DNA from: Thermodesulfobacteriota bacterium
GTDB taxonomy: Bacteria; Desulfobacterota_D; UBA1144; Nemesobacterales; UBA2774
Assembly: GCA_039028315.1 (NCBI GenBank)
Contig: JBCCIH010000157.1
Location: forward strand, 1-5,951
Direction: 5' to 3'
DNA length: 5,951 bases
The position numbers and the translations under genes were made by a program. This document shows, in pieces, positions 1-5,842 of this stretch. The notes below the pieces were generated by a model that worked only from the letters and a program-made list of their open reading frames with translations, did no database searches and was not told the DNA's origin. Position 1 is the stretch's first letter. Each line of letters begins with the position of its first letter.

Positions 1-758
1 CCATCCCCTATGTTTGAGCCAGGTACTACACCAAGCCCACCGACTAAGCCTGCGCACAGGTCGCTAAGCAGGTCGCCGTATAAGTTTTCGAGCAGAAGTA
101 TGTCAAACTGGGTCGGGTCCTGTACAAGTTTCATACAGCCAGCATCAACAATCATCTCTTCGTATTCAATGTCAGGGTATCTCTCGCTTACTTCCCTTGC
201 TTTTCTAATAAATAGACCGTCTGTCATTTTCATGATGTTGGCTTTATGAAAAACTGTAATTTTTTTGCGTCCCCTCTTAGTTGCATACTTAAACGCCTTC
301 TCTGAAATACGAAGGCATGCCTTCTCAGTGGCAACTTTCATGCTCATAACAACACCAGGGGTAACAGTGTTCTCTACTCCGCTATAAAGGCCCTCGGTAT
401 TCTCCCTTATAATCACCAAATCGGCATCTTTGTAGCGGGTATATATTCCTTTAAAATTTCTAACAGGCCTAATAGCCGAAAAAAGGTCTAGTGTTTTTCT
501 TAGCTGAACGTTTACAGAGGTAAATCCCTCGCCTATAGGAGTAGTACATGGACCCTTTAGAGCTACTTTATGCTCTTTTATTGCCTCTATTGTGCTCTGT
601 GGCAAAACATCAGGGCCATCTTCAAGTGCTTCAAGCCCTGCTTTTCTTTCAACCCAGTCAATTTCGGCTCCGGATGCTGCAACCACTTTTTTAACCGCAG
701 CTGTTATATTGGGTCCAATTCCATCTCCGGGGATAAGAACAACTTTTCGTTTACTCAT
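1..758 (-). CDS. Isocitrate dehydrogenase, NAD-type family (partial, C-terminus beyond window)
   Basis: Translating the minus strand from the ATG at 758 gives 252 uninterrupted residues that leave the window at its left edge. It belongs to the isocitrate/isopropylmalate dehydrogenase superfamily, which oxidatively decarboxylates 2-hydroxy acids in the cytosol. Visible landmarks are the N-terminal IPGDGIGP (9-16), the substrate segment S81-x-N83-x3-R87 with R97-P98, RENTEGLYSG (118-127), Lys172, and Asp205, Asp229 and Asp233 near NLYGDLLSDL. By recalled E. coli Icd numbering these match S113, N115, R119, R129, R153, Y160 (Y125 here), K230, D283, D307 and D311. The Ser-x-Asn pair favours isocitrate over isopropylmalate. 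KGPCTTP and the short spacing resemble the NAD-dependent (IDH3-like) branch, but the cofactor-discriminating residues lie outside the window. No clear Shine-Dalgarno precedes the ATG. It is divergent from the VTT gene. Confidence 0.93.
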   Translation of the reverse strand, partial: MSKRKVVLIPGDGIGPNITAAVKKVVAASGAEIDWVERKAGLEALEDGPDVLPQSTIEAIKEHKVALKGPCTTPIGEGFTSVNVQLRKTLDLFSAIRPVRNFKGIYTRYKDADLVIIRENTEGLYSGVENTVTPGVVMSMKVATEKACLRISEKAFKYATKRGRKKITVFHKANIMKMTDGLFIRKAREVSERYPDIEYEEMIVDAGCMKLVQDPTQFDILLLENLYGDLLSDLCAGLVGGLGVVPGSNIGD

Positions 759-808
759 AGCTGATAGTGAACCAGAACACACTCATTAATCAAGTAATAT
801 ATTTCACT

Positions 809-838
809 GTTATAGTATTTAGCCCAAATAGTTGATAA
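809..838 (-). promoter_or_regulatory. Candidate sigma70-type promoter for the isocitrate dehydrogenase gene
   Basis: On the minus strand TTATCA (833-838, four of six matches to TTGACA) and TATAAC (809-814, five of six to TATAAT) are separated by 18 bases. Transcription would start near 802, leaving a leader of about 44 bases before the ATG at 758. This is pattern matching by eye in AT-rich DNA, so chance matches are possible. Confidence 0.4.
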
Positions 839-864
839 AAGAGACTAAACATCTAGAAAATAGC

Positions 865-892
865 GCATGGAATAACTCAATTTATCCCATGC
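865..892. repeat. 28-bp palindrome between divergent promoters (possible operator or hairpin)
   Basis: The arms at 865-875 and 882-892 are inverted repeats of 11 bases around a 6-base centre. They match at all but one position, and that position becomes a G-U wobble in the minus-strand RNA. The outer six bases, GCATGG/CCATGC, are perfect. It lies in the 199-bp divergent intergenic region upstream of both genes and overlaps the candidate -35 of the plus-strand gene. It lacks a clean U-run on either side, so an operator is a better fit than a terminator, but neither is shown. Confidence 0.5.
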
Positions 893-911
893 TTAACTAA
901 TCGTTTATAAT
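882..911 (+). promoter_or_regulatory. Candidate promoter for the VTT-domain gene
   Basis: A perfect TATAAT lies at 906-911 on the plus strand. The best -35 partner at 18-base spacing is TTATCC (882-887), only a three-of-six match, and it sits inside the right arm of the palindrome. The start would be near 918, giving a leader of about 40 bases. A weak -35 overlapped by a palindrome is what a regulated promoter often looks like, but this is inferred from position only. A second -10-like TATACT (946-951) just before the ATG would instead give a leaderless mRNA. Confidence 0.3.
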
Positions 912-957
912 TGGTTAATTTTACTCTAACAATATTATAGTTTGATATACTTAATAA

Positions 958-1560
958 ATGGTCACTAAGAGACTAAACTCCTTCTCAAATGTTTTTAACG
1001 TTACATTCCTTTTTGCTCTGCTGATAATTATAACGAGTGTGGTTGTTCCGCTTATCTTCCGTGAGCAGATTGTCAGCATTGGTCAGGAAATCTTATTAAA
1101 ATACGGCCAGGAAAGAATAGATATTGTTCTCTATCTAATAACGACCGTAAGCAGCACTCCGATAGCGCTTCCAGTTTGGATATACGCAGTCTTAGGAGCC
1201 ATGCTGGGGTATGAGCCGATCAGGTTAATTATTGTCATGGCACTTGGCTCTATGACAGGAGCAACAATAACTTACTTCCTAGCCAGATACTTCGGAAAAT
1301 CCAGGTTTGTGAAGAAAAACTTTCCAAACGTTGAGAACCATCCATGGACAGAGTACCGCTCTAAGTGGATTATAAGCTTAATATTATTTTTTGGAGCGGC
1401 CTCGCCAATTCCGCTTGATGTTATGTATGCGGCGTGCGGGATGAAGCGTTTTCCAATCTATTTGCTCACACCTATACTTTTTGTTTCGTTCTCTATAAAA
1501 TTTACATATCTATTCTATGGCTATGATCTAATTCAGACTTATCTCAATATTGCATTTTGA
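958..1560 (+). CDS. VTT-domain (DedA/TVP38-like) inner-membrane protein
   Basis: This is a 200-residue very hydrophobic protein with likely membrane segments at about 14-33, 60-80, 86-110, 138-160 and 165-188. The middle carries features of the VTT/SNARE-associated family: G97-x3-G101-x4-Y106-F-L-A-R-Y-F-G113, followed by a charged loop, then F145-G146 and S149-P-I-P-L-D154 leading to A-C-G161. The last segment occupies the place of the family's second re-entrant loop, with conserved Pro and Gly. Family members act in the inner membrane in phospholipid (undecaprenyl phosphate or phosphatidylethanolamine) flipping and membrane homeostasis; this specific substrate is unknown. At 200 residues it fits the YqaA/YdjX-like short forms. 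The ATG at 958 has no Shine-Dalgarno. Its TGA ends directly against the stop of the convergent K+ channel gene. Confidence 0.8.
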   Translation: MVTKRLNSFSNVFNVTFLFALLIIITSVVVPLIFREQIVSIGQEILLKYGQERIDIVLYLITTVSSTPIALPVWIYAVLGAMLGYEPIRLIIVMALGSMTGATITYFLARYFGKSRFVKKNFPNVENHPWTEYRSKWIISLILFFGAASPIPLDVMYAACGMKRFPIYLLTPILFVSFSIKFTYLFYGYDLIQTYLNIAF

Positions 1561-2244
1561 TTAAGACTGGTCCCTCATTGCATTTGCAGTATAGATAGCT
1601 ACAAGCCTTGCTACCAAAAATGCAAGAAAAAGCTGCCCCGTAATTGCTTCCAAAACAGAGATCATCCTTCCTAATGGTGATAGAGAGGTAATATCTCCGT
1701 AGCCTAGTGTAGTGAGGGTGGTGTAGCTATAGTAGATATATTCGTTTGAAGTTAGTGTATTTACTACATCTGTGTTATTGGTAAGAAAGATAATCCCAGG
1801 TGATATATATTCAAGATAATTATAGATAGAGGCCCATAAGAGCCCTAACAAAAGAAACACGCACACCGCTGCATATAGGGTATCTGCCGATACTTTTTTA
1901 GTATGCAAAATGTGGTCAATCATTGTTCCTATAATAAAAAGAAAGAACAGGATACTCACAAAAATAGTCTCAGAAGAGCGCGTATAGATCCATTCGGATA
2001 AAAACCACGGAAGCCCCAAGACTATTAAAATTATCACATTTCTTTTGTTTCTTCCTGCTGCATAAATACCTAAAACAAAAACAATTGAGCTTGCGATGTT
2101 CATAAAGATAAAACCATAGTCAGTGTCATGTAGGAGAGAGGAGATAATCAGCAGGATAAAAATGGAGGTCATAAAATTGAACATTTTGTACTTTGTCGAT
2201 CCTAAGATCAGCCAGAGCAGACCGCTTTTCTCGGTTTTGAACAT
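1561..2244 (-). CDS. Six-segment potassium channel without a voltage sensor (Ion_trans_2-type pore)
   Basis: It probably forms a tetrameric K+-selective channel in the inner membrane. Numbering from the upstream ATG at 2259, the selectivity filter T183-T-L-G-Y-G-D189 is a canonical K+ channel signature, preceded by a pore helix (about 173-183) and followed by an inner helix (198-224). Four further hydrophobic segments lie at about 26-43, 49-68, 73-91 and 97-116, then an outer helix at 125-147. None has the regular Arg/Lys ladder of a voltage-sensing S4. There is no C-terminal RCK or cyclic-nucleotide domain: the protein stops about eight residues after the last helix. I place the start at Met6 (2242-2244) because GGAGG lies 8 bases before it and the upstream ATG has no ribosome site. 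Function as a K+ channel is well supported; the gating signal is unknown. Confidence 0.9.
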   Translation of the reverse strand: MFKTEKSGLLWLILGSTKYKMFNFMTSIFILLIISSLLHDTDYGFIFMNIASSIVFVLGIYAAGRNKRNVIILIVLGLPWFLSEWIYTRSSETIFVSILFFLFIIGTMIDHILHTKKVSADTLYAAVCVFLLLGLLWASIYNYLEYISPGIIFLTNNTDVVNTLTSNEYIYYSYTTLTTLGYGDITSLSPLGRMISVLEAITGQLFLAFLVARLVAIYTANAMRDQS

Positions 2245-2252
2245 GTTCTGAT

Positions 2253-2257
2253 CCTCC
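2253..2257 (-). promoter_or_regulatory. Ribosome binding site that decides the K+ channel start
   Basis: GGAGG on the minus strand sits 8 bases upstream of the ATG at 2242-2244. It overlaps the end of the earlier in-frame ATG at 2257-2259, so that earlier ATG cannot use it. The start is therefore moved five codons downstream. Confidence 0.7.
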
Positions 2258-2300
2258 ATATTTAGTTTAGACTGACGATAAAGCTTCTCACTATGTTAAT

Positions 2301-2334
2301 TAAAAATTAGCTTAAAGTCACTTAAGATAAAGCT
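2301..2334 (-). terminator. Weak terminator-like hairpin after the lipoprotein gene
   Basis: On the minus strand AGCTT (2330-2334) can pair with AAGCT (2309-2313), with one further pair beyond a mismatch, and the stem is followed by AATTTTTA. An alternative inner stem, 2311-2315 with 2322-2326, has a 6-base loop. The stem is short and AT-rich, so termination would be partial at best. It lies between the three-gene cluster and the K+ channel gene, so read-through into the channel is possible. The rest of 2260-2387 shows no gene. Confidence 0.35.
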
Positions 2335-2387
2335 CCGCCTCATATTCTGATTATGGGGAACTTATCTCCGTGGTTGCTATTTAGAGA

Positions 2388-3221
2388 TTAACCGCCAGAA
2401 AGTGTGCAGCTTGATGTTTCAACTTGAGCGTTATTGTTAACATTCAAAGCTCCTCTTCCTCCGCTGATTGAGCACTGGTTCTGAGGATCAATGTCTACAA
2501 TAGAGTTTCCGGCCGCATTGATTCCAAACTGGTTATTAGACTCAATGACAATTGTATTATTAATAGGATTTGAGCTCTGTCCGACTTCTACAAACCCATC
2601 ATCAAGTGTTAGAATTGCGTCGCGGTTACTGGAAATATTTATACTCTCATCGGCATTTAGGAAAATTGATGCAGAGCCCTGTGCCCTTACACCTTCTCTG
2701 CAATTAGTAATGCTGATGCTCTTTACGATATAAGTTATCATCGAGCTTGAACCAGCAAACATGCAGTTTCCTCCGCTGCCATTTAGGTTAAACTCCGCCT
2801 GGCTTTCGCTAAAACTTATCATCTGAGTGCCTGAGAGGCTTATTGGATCTTGGAAAACTTGCCAGCGGTCTATTATTATGAGGGTTGGATTTTGCTGCAG
2901 CGTTATATCAAAATTAGTTACGCTCTGATTTACAACTGGTATGTTGGGCCTTTCAGCGTTAAAAGTTGCAGATTCAAACCTTAGAGTCACAACATTTGCA
3001 GATGAACTGAACCTTATTACGAAATTTCCTTCAGAACTTACTCTAGTGCTGCCCAATCTGCTGTTGCCCTGCAGGATAATAGCAGTTATGTCTCCAAACT
3101 GTGAGGAATTGGAAATAATACCTTCAACTATTATATTCCCGTTATTATCTCCTCCATCGCAGTTTGTAATGAAAACTGAGAGTATTACTATGAGAATGCC
3201 GCGTAATAAATTTTTTCGCAT
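2388..3221 (-). CDS. Secreted lipoprotein with an N-terminal beta-sandwich-like domain and a C-terminal beta-helix-like repeat region
   Basis: I do not recognise a named family for this 277-residue protein. Residues 1-20 are a basic then hydrophobic signal with a lipobox-like I18-T-N-C21; Asn at -1 is atypical. Asp at +2 of the mature lipoprotein would be an inner-membrane retention signal under E. coli Lol rules, which may not hold here. Residues about 30-110 have a V-x-G-x-I ... G-N-F-V-I-R pattern like carboxypeptidase-regulatory or transthyretin-type sandwiches. Residues about 130-277 have short alternating beta-strand runs rich in N, S and G, with rung-like spacing near 21: Cys153/Cys174 and Cys250/Cys272, and a repeated C-[ST]-[IL]-S-G-G that ends the protein. 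This suggests a right-handed beta-helix of the kind seen in surface or polysaccharide-binding proteins. AGGAGG lies 6 bases before the ATG. It is the last gene of the apparent operon, 40 bases after the pLGIC gene. Confidence 0.75.
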   Translation of the reverse strand: MRKNLLRGILIVILSVFITNCDGGDNNGNIIVEGIISNSSQFGDITAIILQGNSRLGSTRVSSEGNFVIRFSSSANVVTLRFESATFNAERPNIPVVNQSVTNFDITLQQNPTLIIIDRWQVFQDPISLSGTQMISFSESQAEFNLNGSGGNCMFAGSSSMITYIVKSISITNCREGVRAQGSASIFLNADESINISSNRDAILTLDDGFVEVGQSSNPINNTIVIESNNQFGINAAGNSIVDIDPQNQCSISGGRGALNVNNNAQVETSSCTLSGG

Positions 3222-3227
3222 AACTGC

Positions 3228-3233
3228 CCTCCT
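3228..3233 (-). promoter_or_regulatory. Strong ribosome binding site for the lipoprotein gene
   Basis: AGGAGG on the minus strand with a 6-base spacer to the ATG at 3219-3221. It is the best Shine-Dalgarno in the window and fixes this start. Confidence 0.8.
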
Positions 3234-3261
3234 TTTTTGTTATCAGGCCATCTGCTGCATA

Positions 3262-4359
3262 TTATAACAATAACGTAAAGACTATGATAGCCATAAATGC
3301 AATTAAGTAGATAACTCTCATATATTTTTCAATTTTCTTTGCGAGCAAATTCTCTCCATCAGAGGATATCTTACTAGTAGCGATCGCAGTACCCAAAGCT
3401 ATAAATACGAGTATAGTCGAGAGCAGTACAAAATTATCCATACGGGTGAAGTAAGAGACCTTTGGTATTGTAAATCCTATTGCGAATCTATACGCAATTA
3501 GCGTAAATACCGTTGCAGTCGAGAGTCCTACCTGAGGGCCCAGATGCTTTGGGTCAATCCAGAATACAGCCCAGGCCATTAGAACAATCAGGCAAAGCGG
3601 CGCAATCACTTTCCATACGTAATATGCCTTGTCACGCTGTGCAACCAATGTAAAGTCCATTCTGTGAAGGCTTTGCATCGGCGCATCGCCCCATGTTTGA
3701 ATTTGCTCAGTGCTGGCGCTTCCATCTACAAGACTTATTGTCCAGCCCTCGGCTGAGAATTTGTCCCTTTGCCCGGTAGTATCTTTATCGAGCTCAAAAA
3801 GAATATCATTACTATTCGGACCTACAGCGGCCAATATAAAATGAAGCTCCTGATCATCAAATGGAAAATTAGAAAAATCCAGGTCAGATGTGATTTCTCC
3901 TACATAGCGCTGTTTAACATTAACATTTCCATCCGGATCAACCCTGGCAATTTTACTCAGCAGCTGCTGGCCTCCATTTTGATTCACAACAATAACCGTT
4001 GGAGTCCATATTTCATTTTCTTTGAAGATGCATTTTCTAAGTGATTTCCCAAGGGCTTTTTCAGATAAGCGTGGGTCGTTCCAGGTTTCATTAAACCAAA
4101 CGTCAGCTGTATAGGTTTGCTCTAGATCATCTATTTCTTTAATATCTATTACAAAAAAACCGACTTTTACAGCTATTTTCTCTCCTTCATCTCCAGGTTT
4201 TAAATTCATGGCCTCAGGTGGTATTGAGCAATCCAACTTATTATTAGAATCGCTAACTTCCTGGGTTATGCCAACACAGGGGTGAAATAAAATTATAAGG
4301 CAGGCAACAAGGGCTGCTTTAAATAGGTTTATCTTTATAGGCAAGCTATTAGTATTCAT
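3262..4359 (-). CDS. Pentameric ligand-gated ion channel (bacterial Cys-loop receptor homologue)
   Basis: It is predicted to form a pentameric ion channel in the inner membrane with a periplasmic ligand-binding domain. Numbering from a possible TTG start at 4380 (372 residues): signal peptide to about 37; ligand-binding beta-sandwich about 48-250 with the loop A signature W125-x-P127 and the Pro-loop F172-P-F-D174 in the Cys-loop position, lacking the two loop cysteines as in other prokaryotic members; M1 about 252-275 (ending A-W-A-V-F-W); M2 about 282-302; M3 about 316-336; a short M3-M4 linker; M4 about 355-372. Ligand-binding domain and M1-M4 order match GLIC/ELIC. Cys51 and Cys117 could pair. 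I choose the ATG at 4357-4359 (365 residues), which leaves a K-containing n-region and the hydrophobic core; the TTG has no ribosome site and the ATG only a weak AAAGTG. It starts 45 bases after the barrel gene's stop, consistent with an operon. The ligand cannot be read from the sequence. Confidence 0.93.
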   Translation of the reverse strand: MNTNSLPIKINLFKAALVACLIILFHPCVGITQEVSDSNNKLDCSIPPEAMNLKPGDEGEKIAVKVGFFVIDIKEIDDLEQTYTADVWFNETWNDPRLSEKALGKSLRKCIFKENEIWTPTVIVVNQNGGQQLLSKIARVDPDGNVNVKQRYVGEITSDLDFSNFPFDDQELHFILAAVGPNSNDILFELDKDTTGQRDKFSAEGWTISLVDGSASTEQIQTWGDAPMQSLHRMDFTLVAQRDKAYYVWKVIAPLCLIVLMAWAVFWIDPKHLGPQVGLSTATVFTLIAYRFAIGFTIPKVSYFTRMDNFVLLSTILVFIALGTAIATSKISSDGENLLAKKIEKYMRVIYLIAFMAIIVFTLLL

Positions 4360-4404
4360 AATCACTTTGTATATTAACAAAAAACATTCTATAAAATCAA
4401 TCTA

Positions 4405-5682
4405 TCAGAATCGGTAGGTGGCTTTGATCCCATAGTTTTGATAGTCATTGTCGACACCTGATGAAAGAGTGAATGTGAGATTCATTTTCTCTACAAATGT
4501 ATAGTCGAGCTTTTTGATCGTCGCAAGCCCTATTCCCATATCAAAGAAGGATTCTAAATAAAGCTCGCTGCCCCAAAATTTAGTATGGTTTAGAAACAAC
4601 TTAAATGCTGCCCTGTTGCCAAAAATATTAAAATCCATCTTCTGCAGCAGATCCCCTCCATTTCTCCATACATAATTGGTTAGCTCATAGCTCAGATCCC
4701 ATCCAGCTATCTCTATTCCGTCTATCGTTGTTATTGCACCGCCCTGGCTTGCCCAGCCAACATGAGTGGTTGGAAATTGATAGTGGAAATAATTTGTAAG
4801 AGTTCCGCTTAGTGGAAATGCAAGAGCACCCACATCAAAAGATCCTACCCCGCCAACGCGGGCCATGGGGGTTAGACTCCACCATTTTGTAGGCCTGTAT
4901 TGAGCGCCCAATCCAAGAGATGCCATATAGGACCATGCAGTCTGGGTTCTTGTCAGCAGCACAGGGAAATCAACAATCAAAGAGAGTTTAGGAACGCTTT
5001 TTAAATTCCATTTATAGCTTATAGGGATACTGAAAGTCTCTCCATCATAGGGATCGGCATTAAAAGAAGTAACCGCGGCTGAAATAGAGAAATTATTTTT
5101 CTGCCCGGGGATTGGATTCCTAGAGCTAATAAAAGGCCCGGTTATACCTTGGTTGAAATCATCTATGATCATTCTTGTAAATAGACTGTTAGGGTTTCCA
5201 GCCACCGGATCCACAGGGGAGTTTGCAACAACAATTTGAAGCAGTCTGGTAAGCGATCTCCCGGGGGCCTCTATTGATTCAAAAGTTCCTCTAAGCCACT
5301 GTTTGAACTGCTTAACACTCTCATCTCTGGACTCGCCGTCAAAGCGCACCTCAAAATCTCTTCCAGGAATTCTAAAAACGAGCTCTGAGGAATTAGATTC
5401 AAACTCTAGAATTGTACCAATTCCTCTAAAATCTAGCTGGCCTATTACTGATGATGTGTCCGTGTAATCAGGGAATATATCTTCAAGTGAAGTATTATTG
5501 AAAAAGTCCGTAACATCCAAAAGACTGTTAGTTCCTTCAGTTGCCGTATCATCGCCATCTACAGTAATAATTACTACAAACAGTTGTTTCGTATGGGCGT
5601 AATTAGTTGCAAAAACAGGGATGATAAATAATATGAGCAGAATAATACGTAAAGTATTTTTGATCCTATCCCTCCTAGCCAT
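4405..5682 (-). CDS. Probable outer-membrane beta-barrel protein, family unrecognised
   Basis: The 425-residue product has a basic n-region and hydrophobic core (about 7-25) consistent with a Sec signal peptide cleaved near A25 or A29. Residues about 33-190 look soluble: V-D-G-D-D-T-A-T-E-G at 41-50 is acidic, and I assign it no family. From about 195 to the end there are amphipathic, aromatic-flanked strands (for example 198-206, 217-225, 231-240, 252-262) and the chain ends A-T-Y-R-F. A terminal Phe on an alternating last strand is the usual recognition signal for BAM-assembled barrels. The number of strands cannot be judged reliably; roughly a dozen would fit. There is no in-frame upstream start (TAA 12 bases before the ATG). 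The ATG lacks a Shine-Dalgarno, while AGGAGG occurs inside codons 3-4. It is the first gene of the apparent operon with the pLGIC and the lipoprotein, and a passive entry route for a ligand is one speculative role. Confidence 0.75.
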   Translation of the reverse strand: MARRDRIKNTLRIILLILFIIPVFATNYAHTKQLFVVIITVDGDDTATEGTNSLLDVTDFFNNTSLEDIFPDYTDTSSVIGQLDFRGIGTILEFESNSSELVFRIPGRDFEVRFDGESRDESVKQFKQWLRGTFESIEAPGRSLTRLLQIVVANSPVDPVAGNPNSLFTRMIIDDFNQGITGPFISSRNPIPGQKNNFSISAAVTSFNADPYDGETFSIPISYKWNLKSVPKLSLIVDFPVLLTRTQTAWSYMASLGLGAQYRPTKWWSLTPMARVGGVGSFDVGALAFPLSGTLTNYFHYQFPTTHVGWASQGGAITTIDGIEIAGWDLSYELTNYVWRNGGDLLQKMDFNIFGNRAAFKLFLNHTKFWGSELYLESFFDMGIGLATIKKLDYTFVEKMNLTFTLSSGVDNDYQNYGIKATYRF

Positions 5683-5726
5683 AATATAAAATTAACTCAT
5701 GATCACACAACATCAAAATTGGCGAT

Positions 5727-5762
5727 ATTATATATTATGCATATTTACAATATAAGATTTTA
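5727..5762 (-). promoter_or_regulatory. Candidate promoter region of the barrel-pLGIC-lipoprotein operon
   Basis: On the minus strand a perfect TATAAT occurs at 5727-5732, with a second CATAAT at 5734-5739. The -35 is poor: the best placed hexamers at 17-18 base spacing are TTATAT and CTTATA. A transcript from here would carry a leader of about 37 bases to the ATG at 5682. The tract is almost all A and T, so any hexamer match is weak evidence. The location, between an upstream terminator and the first gene, supports a promoter somewhere here. Confidence 0.35.
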
Positions 5763-5781
5763 GATAATTCATCAGAGGGCT

Positions 5782-5820
5782 GGAAAGACAAAGGCGCCGT
5801 AGTTTCTCAACTAGGCGCCC
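5782..5820 (-). terminator. Rho-independent terminator of the upstream partial gene
   Basis: On the minus strand the stem has GGCGCC-TAGTT (5809-5819) pairing with AACTA-GGCGCC (5793-5804), with one bulged base at 5799, 11 base pairs and a 4-base GAGA loop at 5805-5808. A T-rich tail, TTTGTCTTT, follows. It is 23 bases beyond the stop at 5843-5845. The other strand is followed by ATTATTTTAG, so it may work both ways, though no plus-strand gene needs it here. Confidence 0.85.
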
Positions 5821-5842
5821 ATTATTTTAGTCAGGTGATTAT

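Noticed and set aside
1..60. Assigning NAD or NADP use to the isocitrate dehydrogenase with certainty
   Set aside because: The cofactor-discriminating residues follow the point where the gene leaves the window.
10..789. Short plus-strand open frames opposite the isocitrate dehydrogenase
   Set aside because: They are antisense to a gene with complete active-site motifs and their translations show no family features.
1500..1640. A shared bidirectional terminator at the convergent gene junction
   Set aside because: Only a 6-base inverted match with a loop of more than 30 bases was found and there is no T-run; not convincing.
2370..2400. Frameshift truncating the beta-helix lipoprotein
   Set aside because: Both other frames after the stop reach stop codons within a few codons and do not continue the repeat.
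2491..4044. Plus-strand open frames of 80-108 codons opposite the lipoprotein and pLGIC genes
   Set aside because: They are shadows of well-supported minus-strand genes, with low-complexity products and no recognisable domains.
4240..4300. Lipobox reading of the pLGIC signal peptide around Cys35
   Set aside because: The residues before the cysteine (F-H-P) do not fit a lipobox, and a signal peptidase I site just after it is more natural for a pentameric channel.
4360..4380. TTG start for the pLGIC, adding seven residues
   Set aside because: No ribosome binding site precedes it, and the ATG at 4357-4359 already gives a normal signal peptide; it remains possible.
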